From the NCBI GenBank assembly GCA_029245065.1, contig JAQWQB010000141.1, forward strand, positions 1 through 64,000: a DNA stretch of 64,000 bases, given 5' to 3'. Shown here one piece after another: positions 33,567-41,805 of the stretch; the first letter of the stretch is position 1; each line of letters begins with the position of its first letter. The position numbers were made by a program, and so were the translations under genes. This stretch comes from Flavobacteriales bacterium (GTDB taxonomy: Bacteria; Bacteroidota; Bacteroidia; Flavobacteriales_D; Sanyastnellaceae). The notes under the pieces are model-generated. The model ran no database searches, was not told where the DNA came from, and saw nothing but the letters and a program-made list of their open reading frames with translations.

Positions 33567-34325
33567 ATGGAAAGAGCTCGTATCATCCCCATCCTGACCA
33601 TTGACCAGCGCAAGTTGGTGAAGACCGTTAAATTCAAAAAACCGAACTACATCGGCGACCCCGTGAATGCCATTAAAATCTTCAATGACAAGATGGTAGA
33701 TGAAATAGTTGTGCTGGACATTACAGCAAGCTCTCAAGGCCGGGAACCGAATTACGACTTGATTTACGAGATGGCATCTGAGTGCTTTTCGCCTCTTGGT
33801 TACGGTGGTGGGATCACCAAATTTGATCAAGCTCAACGCCTCTTTTCACTGGGGGTAGAGAAAGTCATTCTGAACACTTGTTTGAAAACCAATCCTGAGT
33901 TGATTCAACAAATTGCTGACACCTACGGCAATCAAAGTGTGGTCGTCAGCCTTGACGTGAAGAAAAAACTTTTTGGCGGAAGAAAACCACATTTCAAATC
34001 AGGAACAGAATCTATATCCACAGCAATAGTGGCGTTTGCTCAAGAAATGGAAGCCGCAGGAGCAGGAGAAATTGTACTCAACAACATTGACGCTGACGGA
34101 ACTTTCTTAGGATATGACAACGCACTTATCAATGAAGTAGCTCAAAATGTAAGTGTTCCAGTGGTAGCCGCTGGAGGAGCAAGCTCATTCGAAGAAATGT
34201 TCGCTGTCATTGACAAAACAGAAGTGTCTGCAGCCGCTGGTGGAAGCGTCTTTGTCTACAAAGGAAACAACACAAATTCAATTCTCATTTCTTATCCAAC
34301 CCCTGAAGACATTAAAGCCAGATAA
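33567..34325 (+). CDS. hisF: HisF-like ammonia-channel subunit for sugar amidination
   Basis: A 252-residue TIM barrel with VLDITASSQGREPN, PLGYGGGI and DADGTFLGYD, clearly HisF-related. The segment RIIPILTIDQRKLVKTVKF aligns with the HisF opening RIIPCLDVKDGRVVKG, placing Thr11 where the catalytic Asp11 of the cyclase normally stands, while the Asp in VVSLDVKK is kept. Loss of Asp11 fits a protein that keeps the ammonia tunnel but not imidazole-glycerol-phosphate synthesis. It begins 2 bases after hisH and precedes the WbpG-like amidotransferase that would use the ammonia. Confidence 0.88.
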   Translation: MERARIIPILTIDQRKLVKTVKFKKPNYIGDPVNAIKIFNDKMVDEIVVLDITASSQGREPNYDLIYEMASECFSPLGYGGGITKFDQAQRLFSLGVEKVILNTCLKTNPELIQQIADTYGNQSVVVSLDVKKKLFGGRKPHFKSGTESISTAIVAFAQEMEAAGAGEIVLNNIDADGTFLGYDNALINEVAQNVSVPVVAAGGASSFEEMFAVIDKTEVSAAAGGSVFVYKGNNTNSILISYPTPEDIKAR

Positions 34326-34394
34326 ATCAGACTTTACCTACATGGATATTTGTTAGTTTTACCACATGTTTGCACAAGCGACAACCGCACACAG

Positions 34395-35591
34395 ATGACC
34401 ACCACTTCTACTAAAAATAACACTCCCTCAAATGTCAAGGTTTGCACCAAGACAGTAATGGACTCCATTGCTGACCCGAAGATTACCTTTGACGAAAATG
34501 GCGTTTGTAACTACTTCTATCAGTACCAAGATAGAGTGAACAAATTCTTTGTTGGTGGTGAAGAAGGAAAGCGTCAGCTGGACGATGTCTTCAACAAGAT
34601 TAAGGAAGAAGGAAAAGGTAAAAAGTACGACTGCATTACAGGAGTTAGCGGGGGCGTTGATAGTACGTATATGATTTACCTCTGCAAGCAATATGGACTT
34701 CGTCCGCTTGTAATTCACCTAGATAACGGCTGGAATTCAGAAATCGCGAATCAGAACATCAACAACATTATAGACAAATGCGGCTATGACTTGTATACCC
34801 ATGTCATTGATTGGGATGAGTTCAAAGACCTCCAGTTGTCTTTTTTGAAGGCTTCAGTTATCGACCTTGAGCTGACCTCAGATCATGCCATTTTCGCCAT
34901 TATCTATAAGCTTGCCAAAAAGCACAACATCAAGCACTTATTGAGCGGGTTCAACATTACCACAGAAGGTATTTTACCTGAAGCATGGAGATGGTACAAG
35001 TACGACTGGTTGAATATTTCATCTATCCAAAAGCAATTTGGGTCGAAGAAGTTGAAATCGTACCCGCACGTTAGTTTCAATCGAAAGATTTACTTCGATT
35101 TGATCAAAAAAATGCAAACGGTGATGCCGCTGAACTACCTAGATTACAACAAGGAAGAGGCGAAGAAAGTGATCACCGAAGAGCTCGGATGGAGAGACTA
35201 TGGAGGCAAACACTTCGAAAGCATTATCACCCGCTTTTACCAAGGGTATATCCTTCCTGAGAAATTTGGAGTAGACAAACGCAAAGCGCACCTTTCAACC
35301 CTCATCGCTTCTGGGCAAATGACCAGAGAAGAGGCCCTTGAGGAACTCAAGCAACCTATCTACGATGCCAAAATGCTTGCTGAAGACAAGGAGTTCGTTT
35401 TGAAGAAATTTGGTTTCTCTGAAGCTGAATTCGACGCAGTCATGCAAGCCGAAATAAAATCACACGACGCTTACCCGAGTTACATTACCAACCACTACAA
35501 GCGTCATGAACAAATAATGAAAGCCATCTCACCTGCCACACGCCTCGTTAAGAAGGTATTGGGCATTAAACGAGAAAGCAAAACATACTAG
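34395..35591 (+). CDS. N-acetyl sugar amidotransferase (WbpG-like)
   Basis: About 398 residues from ATG 34395. The PP-loop ATP-pyrophosphatase motif GVSGGVDSTYM lies near residue 83-93, followed by PLVIHLDNGWNSE. With HisH/HisF ammonia, this family converts an acetamido group of a nucleotide sugar to an acetamidino group (WbpG in P. aeruginosa O5; PseA in Campylobacter is related). The N-terminal segment CTKTVMDS...GVCNYF keeps only one Cys of each pair usually seen as CxxC...CNxC. The longer TTG 34350 start is less likely because a promoter-like CATGTTTG lies between. Confidence 0.85.
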   Translation: MTTTSTKNNTPSNVKVCTKTVMDSIADPKITFDENGVCNYFYQYQDRVNKFFVGGEEGKRQLDDVFNKIKEEGKGKKYDCITGVSGGVDSTYMIYLCKQYGLRPLVIHLDNGWNSEIANQNINNIIDKCGYDLYTHVIDWDEFKDLQLSFLKASVIDLELTSDHAIFAIIYKLAKKHNIKHLLSGFNITTEGILPEAWRWYKYDWLNISSIQKQFGSKKLKSYPHVSFNRKIYFDLIKKMQTVMPLNYLDYNKEEAKKVITEELGWRDYGGKHFESIITRFYQGYILPEKFGVDKRKAHLSTLIASGQMTREEALEELKQPIYDAKMLAEDKEFVLKKFGFSEAEFDAVMQAEIKSHDAYPSYITNHYKRHEQIMKAISPATRLVKKVLGIKRESKTY

Positions 35592-35593
35592 AT

Positions 35594-36610
35594 ATGAGCA
35601 AGACACGCTTTGCAATTGTTGGATGCGGTAGTATTGGAAAACGCCACATTGCTGTATTGGATGCTGAACCCAAAGCTGAAATTGTTGCCATTTGCGACAA
35701 GGATGAAGATGCCGCCAGAGCTCAATCTGAGTTGTACGATGACCTTCCTTTCTTCACAGACTATGCCACCATGTTGGCAGAGATTGAAGCGGATGTGATT
35801 AACGTGGTTACACCCCATCACTTGCATGCAGAAATGGCCATACAAGCCATGAACGCAGGGTTTGACACATTGGTAGAAAAGCCTATGGCCTTGTCTACGG
35901 AAGACTGCGAGAAAATGAATGCCGCTTCAGAGTCTACAGGCAAACAACTTTGGATTGTGAAGCAGAACAGACACAACGTCCCTGTTAAATTGGCCAAAGA
36001 CGCCATTGACAAAGGCATGTTGGGGCAATTGTTCATGGTGAAATGCGATATTCTTTGGAACAGGTACCAAGGGTATTATGATGATTCGCCTTGGCGCGGA
36101 AACAAAGAATTAGAAGGAGGCGCTTTGTTCACTCAAGCGAGTCACTTCATTGACCTATTGATTTGGTGGTGCGGCGATGTGCTTGAAGCAAAAGGACATG
36201 CAGAAACTCAGAACCACAGCATTGAAACAGAAGACAGCGGAGCAGCTATCTTAAAATTTAAGTCTGGCGCAATTGGCTCTCTGGTTTGGACAACTTGTGT
36301 TTACAACAAGAATTACGAGGGAAGCATTACCATTATTGGCGAAAAAGGCACCATAAAAATTGGCGGAAAGTACCTGAACAAAATTGAGTTTTGGGAAGTA
36401 GAGGGTTACCCTCTTCCGGAAGGAATCGAGTTCAGTGATAAGCCCAATGCGTATGGCAAGTACCAAGGAACAAGCTCCAACCACGACAAAGTGGTGAAGG
36501 CCTTGATTGCCCATTTGCACAAAGACGGAAACGAGACGGTTGATGGATTCGAAGGAATGAAGTCCATTACAGCCATAGAGCACATTTACAACGCAACAAA
36601 GCATGCCTAA
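35594..36610 (+). CDS. Gfo/Idh/MocA-type sugar dehydrogenase (WbpB-like)
   Basis: A 338-residue NAD(P)-dependent oxidoreductase: Rossmann motif VGCGSIGKRHIAVL and the family hallmark VEKPMALS. In the Wbp pathway, WbpB oxidises C3 of UDP-GlcNAc-uronic acid to the 3-keto sugar, which WbpE aminates and WbpD acetylates. The order here, oxidoreductase then LbH acetyltransferase then DegT aminotransferase with overlapping ends, matches wbpB-wbpD-wbpE. It starts 2 bases after the amidotransferase gene. Confidence 0.85.
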   Translation: MSKTRFAIVGCGSIGKRHIAVLDAEPKAEIVAICDKDEDAARAQSELYDDLPFFTDYATMLAEIEADVINVVTPHHLHAEMAIQAMNAGFDTLVEKPMALSTEDCEKMNAASESTGKQLWIVKQNRHNVPVKLAKDAIDKGMLGQLFMVKCDILWNRYQGYYDDSPWRGNKELEGGALFTQASHFIDLLIWWCGDVLEAKGHAETQNHSIETEDSGAAILKFKSGAIGSLVWTTCVYNKNYEGSITIIGEKGTIKIGGKYLNKIEFWEVEGYPLPEGIEFSDKPNAYGKYQGTSSNHDKVVKALIAHLHKDGNETVDGFEGMKSITAIEHIYNATKHA

Positions 36611-37064
36611 TCCCAAGGTATACCAAGCAAGCATAAGAGACGTAGTCTTTGGCGAAGGAGTGACCGTTGTGGAGCCTTCAAACCTATATGAGTGTTCCAT
36701 TGGCAGCGATTCGTTCATTGGCCCATTTGTGGAGATTCAAAAAGGCGTCACCATTGGGAAACGTACGAAAGTTCAATCGCACAGCTTTGTTTGCGAACTT
36801 GTATCCATTGGCGACGACTGCTTTATTGGACACGGCGTTATGTTCATCAATGACCTTTTCAACGAAGGCGGCCCCGCAGGAGGAGATGCCTCAAAGTGGA
36901 AAAAAACGCACATTGGAAACCATGTCTCCATTGGAAGCAACGCAACTATTTTACCAGTAAACATCTGCAATGACGTTGTTATTGGAGCTGGAGCTGTTGT
37001 AACAAAGAACATCACCGAACCGGGCACCTATTACGGAAATCCGGCTAAAAAAAGCACTTCATGA
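36603..37064 (+). CDS. Left-handed beta-helix N-acetyltransferase (WbpD-like)
   Basis: A 153-residue hexapeptide-repeat protein; repeats such as CSIGSDSFIGPFVEIQ, VTIGKRTKV and VSIGSNATILPV build a left-handed beta-helix trimer. A loop insertion (NEGGPAGGDASKW) carries residues typical of sugar N-acyltransferases. It likely acetylates the 3-amino group made by the neighbouring aminotransferase, giving a 2,3-diacetamido uronic acid. Overlaps: 8 bases upstream, 4 bases downstream. Confidence 0.85.
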   Translation: MPNPKVYQASIRDVVFGEGVTVVEPSNLYECSIGSDSFIGPFVEIQKGVTIGKRTKVQSHSFVCELVSIGDDCFIGHGVMFINDLFNEGGPAGGDASKWKKTHIGNHVSIGSNATILPVNICNDVVIGAGAVVTKNITEPGTYYGNPAKKSTS

Positions 37065-38158
37065 ACGTCCCATTTGTAGACCTCAAAGCGCAATACCAGC
37101 GATACAAAAGTGAAATTGATAGTGCGATAGCACAGGTCATTGATCAGACCGCATTCATTAGCGGGAAACACGCAGCAGCGTTTGAAGCTAATTTTTCAGA
37201 CTACACAGGTGTAGCCAACACGGTAGCTTGCGCCAACGGAACCGATTCGTTGGAAATTATTCTCAATGTTTTAGGCGTGGGCCCAGGCGATGAAGTCATT
37301 GTTCCAGCTATTTCATGGATTTCTACTTCAGAGGCCGTTGGCACGAGGGGTGCCACCCCTGTTTTTGTAGACATCGATGAAACATACACCATAGACCCTA
37401 CAAAAATTGAAGCGGCTATTACGCCCAAGACCAGGGGAATTATACCTGTCCACTTGTACGGTTGTCCGGCCAACATGCCCGCTATTATGGCCATTGCCGA
37501 AAAGCATGAACTCTTTGTTTTTGAAGATTGTGCTCAATCGCACGGCGCAGAAATAAATGATCAACGAATTGCCACATTTGGAACGGCGGCCAGCTTCAGC
37601 TTTTACCCCGGTAAGAACCTTGGAGCTTACGGAGACGCTGGTGCCATGGCAACGGATAGCGAAGAAATTGCGACCAAGGCGCGCATGATTGCAAACCACG
37701 GTCAGAAAGCAAAGCATCAGCATTTTATGGAAGGGCGAAATTCACGAATGGACGGAATTCACGCCGCCATTTTGAATGTGAAAATTCCGCACATAGAAAC
37801 ATGGACCGATCAGCGTATTGCTCATGCAAAACGGTATTGTGAATTGATCGATACTTCGAAGTATACCGTTCCTTTCACCCCAGAAAACGCACGTCACGTT
37901 TACCACCTCTTTGTCATTCAAACAGACAAACGAGACGAGGTGATGGCGCACTTAAAAGACAATGATATTCAGTGCGCTATTCATTACCCAACCCCTCTCC
38001 CATTTTTACCTTGCTATGATCATCTAGGGCATCAAGAAGCAGACTTCCCGGTAGCGGCGAACGCTTCAAAACGTATTTTGTCTTTGCCTATCTATCCTGA
38101 AATGACGGAAGATCACATTGCATATGTGGCAGCAACCTTGAACAAGTTCAATGGGTAA
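37061..38158 (+). CDS. DegT/DnrJ/EryC1 sugar aminotransferase (WbpE-like)
   Basis: A 365-residue PLP enzyme: N-terminal PFVDLKAQYQRYKSEI, PLP-phosphate region ANGTDSLEI, FEDCAQSHGA and the Schiff-base Lys near residue 185 in YPGKNLGAYGDAGA. It should aminate the 3-keto sugar made by the WbpB-like enzyme, with glutamate as donor. Fits WbpE by sequence type and by position. It overlaps the next glycosyltransferase gene by 8 bases. Confidence 0.87.
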   Translation: MNVPFVDLKAQYQRYKSEIDSAIAQVIDQTAFISGKHAAAFEANFSDYTGVANTVACANGTDSLEIILNVLGVGPGDEVIVPAISWISTSEAVGTRGATPVFVDIDETYTIDPTKIEAAITPKTRGIIPVHLYGCPANMPAIMAIAEKHELFVFEDCAQSHGAEINDQRIATFGTAASFSFYPGKNLGAYGDAGAMATDSEEIATKARMIANHGQKAKHQHFMEGRNSRMDGIHAAILNVKIPHIETWTDQRIAHAKRYCELIDTSKYTVPFTPENARHVYHLFVIQTDKRDEVMAHLKDNDIQCAIHYPTPLPFLPCYDHLGHQEADFPVAANASKRILSLPIYPEMTEDHIAYVAATLNKFNG

Positions 38159-39395
38159 GAAAATCATTCTGGCATGTTTTGACTTTCCGCCCAATGCAGG
38201 AATTGGCGGAAGACGGTGGGCCAAACTAGCCAAGGGACTGGCCTTGAGCGGTGTTGAAGTTCATGTAATCAAAGCCGCCCCGGTTAAGGGCTATGAGCAT
38301 TCTGGATGGCAAGACGACATCAATTCCGACCTCATCCACATTCATACGCTGGAAAGAACTTACCCAGAAGTGGTTTCACACGGACCAACGAATTTATGGG
38401 GCAAACTCAAGTACCGAAGTGCTATTGCCAAGCTTCAAAAAATTGAAAAAGGAACCATTTACGACGTAGCCATTGGCTGGAAAGACGCATTCCTCAGCGC
38501 CGCAGAACAATTGATTCAGGACGAAGGAATAGAGAATTTGGTTGCCACCGGAGCACCCTTCAACATCTTGTACTACGCTGCGATAGTCAAAGAGCGGAAC
38601 CCAAACATCAACTTACTTGTTGATTACCGCGATCCGTGGTTGACAGCTGAAAATTACGGCATGAAGGACCTTTCCCCAGAACGAATGAAAGCGGAAATAA
38701 CCAAGCAGGAATTGGTTTTCAAGCATGCCGATATGGTGATGTGTCCGAATGAATTCCTCTTGGAGGAAATTCAGCAAACAGGAGTTCAACAAGCGAATTC
38801 ATCGTTCAAATCGCTCCCCCATTTTTTCGACCCAGATGATTTAGATGCTTACCTTCAGCCTACGAATGCATCAGCCAATCAGATTAACCTGGTGTATGGA
38901 GGCGCAATCTATATAGGGCTGGAAGAAACACTGAAATCACTCGCGGACGCCCTCAAGAAATTAAAAGCATCTTCCCCTACTTCCATTGCTAAACTGCGTG
39001 TGACTTTTTATACACCACACCAGCAATTCGCGTCAATTTTCGATGGGTTAGAAGACTATGTGTCCTTCAAACCAACCATAGGAAAAGACTTTTTCACAGA
39101 ACTAAACAAGGCCACAGCAGCCATTATTCTGTTAGCAGAGCACAACAAAAACTACCTCACTACCAAGTTCTTCGAATACCTACCTTTCAAGAAACCATTG
39201 GTTTTTATGGGGGCGAAGGGACACACTTCTTCGTTCATTTCGACCCATAAACTTGGGCACGTCTTGAAAGATGATTTCAGCAATTTAGGCGAGGTATTAG
39301 AACTGCTGGAAGCACCTCTTACTGACAACTCATTTTCACTTGAAAAGTATACGCTTTCAAATCGGGTGGAAGAGCTAAGAGCATTATTGAAATGA
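38151..39395 (+). CDS. GT-B glycosyltransferase (family 4-like)
   Basis: A 414-residue protein: the N-terminus ILACFDFPPNAGIGGRRWAKLAKGL is the acceptor-side loop of GT4-type enzymes. LLVDYRDPWLTAENYG and a C-terminal KFFEYLPFKKPLVFMG (an E-x7-type region) complete the fold. It transfers a sugar in repeat-unit assembly; the donor is not predictable. It directly follows the Wbp-like genes, so the amino-uronic acid is a possible donor. A 4-base overlap leads into another GT4 gene. Confidence 0.78.
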   Translation: MGKKIILACFDFPPNAGIGGRRWAKLAKGLALSGVEVHVIKAAPVKGYEHSGWQDDINSDLIHIHTLERTYPEVVSHGPTNLWGKLKYRSAIAKLQKIEKGTIYDVAIGWKDAFLSAAEQLIQDEGIENLVATGAPFNILYYAAIVKERNPNINLLVDYRDPWLTAENYGMKDLSPERMKAEITKQELVFKHADMVMCPNEFLLEEIQQTGVQQANSSFKSLPHFFDPDDLDAYLQPTNASANQINLVYGGAIYIGLEETLKSLADALKKLKASSPTSIAKLRVTFYTPHQQFASIFDGLEDYVSFKPTIGKDFFTELNKATAAIILLAEHNKNYLTTKFFEYLPFKKPLVFMGAKGHTSSFISTHKLGHVLKDDFSNLGEVLELLEAPLTDNSFSLEKYTLSNRVEELRALLK

Positions 39396-40576
39396 AGATC
39401 ATCTACTTCTCCCCTCACCCCAATTTATTCTTGAATATATCTTCAGGACCGGGGGTGCATATGCGAGAAATGATCAACGCAATGGAAGAGTTAGGCCACG
39501 AAGTCAAACCTGTAATCATGGGTGGAATTGACGCTCAATTCACCTCTTCGGGAAATGACAGTAAAGGTTCTACTTCGCTCAAAGACAAAGCGAAAAAGTT
39601 CATTCCGAACCGCATTTGGTCTACCCTTAAAGATTTTAAACTCACCCGTTTCGATCAACATGCGAAAGACATGCTTCGCAAAGCAGTTGAAGACTTTCAG
39701 CCAGACCTGATTTATGAAAGAGCGAATTTTTCCATGACCAGCGGAGTAGAATTAGCTAGTGAAATGGGGATTCGTCATGTACTCGAAATGAATGCTCCTT
39801 ACCCAGAAGAAAAGGCCATCATGGAAGGGAAAGGACTGCAACACGCTTTTGCAGTAAGGCAAGAAAATGTTCAACTCACGAAAACAGATGTTGTTGTCGT
39901 AGTGTCTACAGCACTTGAAAAATATGTGCTTGATAGAAATCCGTATGCGTTAGTAATTGTTACCCCAAATGCCATCCGTAAGAACTTCAAACCGAATGGA
40001 AAAGGAGTTCAAATTAGAGAAGAACTCTCTATTCCCAAAGAGGCCGTTCTTTTTGGATTCGTTGGTTCAATATTCCCGTATCACGGTGTTGATCGACTCA
40101 TTACAGCTTTTACAAAGGTGAAAGGGAATGCTCAGTTGCTCATTGTGGGTGACGGATACGTCCTGCCTGAATTGAAGCAACAAGCGAACTCTTCGGGCGT
40201 AGCAGACCTTGTGCATTTTACAGGAGGTGTTCCCCATTCAGAAGTTCCTAGTTACTTAGATGCCATGGACGTCACCATTATGGCTACCTCCAATTGGTAT
40301 GGCTCACCGGTTAAAATCTTTGAATACGGCGCGTTGAAAAAAGCCATCATTGCACCAAACGTTGTGCCCGTTCAAGACGTCATGGTTTCCAATGAAGATG
40401 GACTACTTGTTGCCCCTACCGAGACAAGTATTGCCGAAGCCATGAACACCTTGCTAAACGATGCCGAACTAAGGGAAAAACTCGCATCAAATTTCAATGG
40501 CAAAGTGATGGAAAATCACACGTGGGACCAAATGGCTAAAAAAGTTATTTCGGCATTAGAACGAATTAAAAAATGA
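39392..40576 (+). CDS. GT4 family glycosyltransferase
   Basis: A 394-residue retaining GT-B enzyme: FSPHPNLFLNISSGPGVHMREM at the acceptor side, then FVGSIFPYHGVDRLI, LLIVGDGYVLPELKQQ and the nucleotide-sugar motif SPVKIFEYGALKKAIIA. Cytosolic, with possible peripheral membrane contact. The stop is followed by a 74-base gap with a new promoter box, so it may end the preceding transcription unit. Confidence 0.87.
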   Translation: MKIIYFSPHPNLFLNISSGPGVHMREMINAMEELGHEVKPVIMGGIDAQFTSSGNDSKGSTSLKDKAKKFIPNRIWSTLKDFKLTRFDQHAKDMLRKAVEDFQPDLIYERANFSMTSGVELASEMGIRHVLEMNAPYPEEKAIMEGKGLQHAFAVRQENVQLTKTDVVVVVSTALEKYVLDRNPYALVIVTPNAIRKNFKPNGKGVQIREELSIPKEAVLFGFVGSIFPYHGVDRLITAFTKVKGNAQLLIVGDGYVLPELKQQANSSGVADLVHFTGGVPHSEVPSYLDAMDVTIMATSNWYGSPVKIFEYGALKKAIIAPNVVPVQDVMVSNEDGLLVAPTETSIAEAMNTLLNDAELREKLASNFNGKVMENHTWDQMAKKVISALERIKK

Positions 40577-40626
40577 TTGTGAGCATCCCCTCAATACCCA
40601 AAAGTGGGAATGCCCCATAAGAAGTG

Positions 40627-40634
40627 TACATTTG
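40627..40634 (+). promoter_or_regulatory. Internal -7 promoter box
   Basis: TACATTTG matches TAnnTTTG and ends 16 bases before the GTG at 40651. A GTG at 40624 would precede the box, so it is not the likely start. Confidence 0.55.
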
Positions 40635-40650
40635 CGTTAACAGAACCACA

Positions 40651-41805
40651 GTGAAACTAGCTATACTTACAGACGGAATCTTCCCATTTGTCATTGGAGG
40701 AATGCAAAAGCATTCGTTCTATTTGGCTAAATGCCTTGCTCTTCAAGGGGTCGAAGTTACACTTGTACACTGTGTTACTCAAGGCAAGATACCTAGCGAC
40801 GAAGATGTACGGAAGGCCATGGAATTGCCTACGGATGTTCCTCTAGAAGTGATCGGCTTCAAATTCCCGAAGGCGGGCTGGCTACCCGGGCATTACGTTA
40901 AGGAGAACTACGCCTACAGCATAGAAATTTTCCAAGCCCTGAAGGAACGTTGGAATTCATTCGATTTTATTTACGCAAAAGGGTTTTCTGCTTGGCATTT
41001 GATCAACAGAAAGAAAAAGGGAATGAAGCTCCCACCCATTGGCGTTAAATTTCACGGATATGAAATGTTTCAACCGGCTCCTAGTTTTCGAGTTAAAATG
41101 GAACATTATCTGTTGCGAGGGCCAGTGAAATTTAGCAATGACCATGCTGATTATATATTCTCGTACGGTGGGAAAATCTCGTCATTGGTGAACAAGGAAT
41201 TCAAAATGACCCCGAATAAGTTGGTGGAGATTCCTACGGGAATTGAATCATCTTGGTGCTTGGATGACCTCCCGAAGGAAATTAACGACAAACGCACATT
41301 TCTTTTTATAGGTAGATTCGAAAGGAGAAAAGGAGTAGAAGAATTAAATGAAGTGTTGCAATCGCTAGATGCAGACATGGCGTTTGACTTTCACTTCATT
41401 GGTCCCATTCCACCGAGCAAACATATCAAAGACGCTCGCATAACTTACCATGGCAAAATGATGGAGAAAGAGAAGATCCAACATGTCATGGAACAATGCG
41501 ATATTTTAGTCACTCCATCGCATTCTGAGGGCATGCCAAATGTTATTATGGAAGGCATGGCACGCGGACTTGCTGTAATTGCTACTGATGTTGGAGCGGT
41601 GGCTGCACAGGTTGGTAACGAGAATGGTTGGTTAATTCAACCGACTTCTGTGGACGCACTGCGCAATGCAATGATTGAATCGTTAACCTGCGCCCCTGAA
41701 ACCCTACTTTCTAAGCGTCAAGGTGCGTTGAAAAAAGTAAAAGACCACTTCACTTGGGAAGAAGTAGCCAAAGAAACGCTGTTAAAAATAGAAGCACTTG
41801 TCTAA
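40651..41805 (+). CDS. GT4 family glycosyltransferase
   Basis: A 384-residue GT-B enzyme starting at GTG 40651 (KLAILTDGIFPFVIGGMQKH, the Gly-rich acceptor loop). It contains FIGRFERRKGVEEL (donor-side start) and VTPSHSEGMPNVIMEGMARGL, the E-x7-E region of GT4. The donor sugar is unknown. This start is preferred over GTG 40624 because the promoter box lies between them. It overlaps the acyltransferase gene by 8 bases. Confidence 0.87.
   Translation: MKLAILTDGIFPFVIGGMQKHSFYLAKCLALQGVEVTLVHCVTQGKIPSDEDVRKAMELPTDVPLEVIGFKFPKAGWLPGHYVKENYAYSIEIFQALKERWNSFDFIYAKGFSAWHLINRKKKGMKLPPIGVKFHGYEMFQPAPSFRVKMEHYLLRGPVKFSNDHADYIFSYGGKISSLVNKEFKMTPNKLVEIPTGIESSWCLDDLPKEINDKRTFLFIGRFERRKGVEELNEVLQSLDADMAFDFHFIGPIPPSKHIKDARITYHGKMMEKEKIQHVMEQCDILVTPSHSEGMPNVIMEGMARGLAVIATDVGAVAAQVGNENGWLIQPTSVDALRNAMIESLTCAPETLLSKRQGALKKVKDHFTWEEVAKETLLKIEALV

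Noticed and set aside
32956-34325. HisH and HisF taken as part of a histidine biosynthesis operon
   Set aside because: No other his genes nearby, the HisF catalytic Asp11 is replaced by Thr, and the next gene is a WbpG-like sugar amidotransferase.
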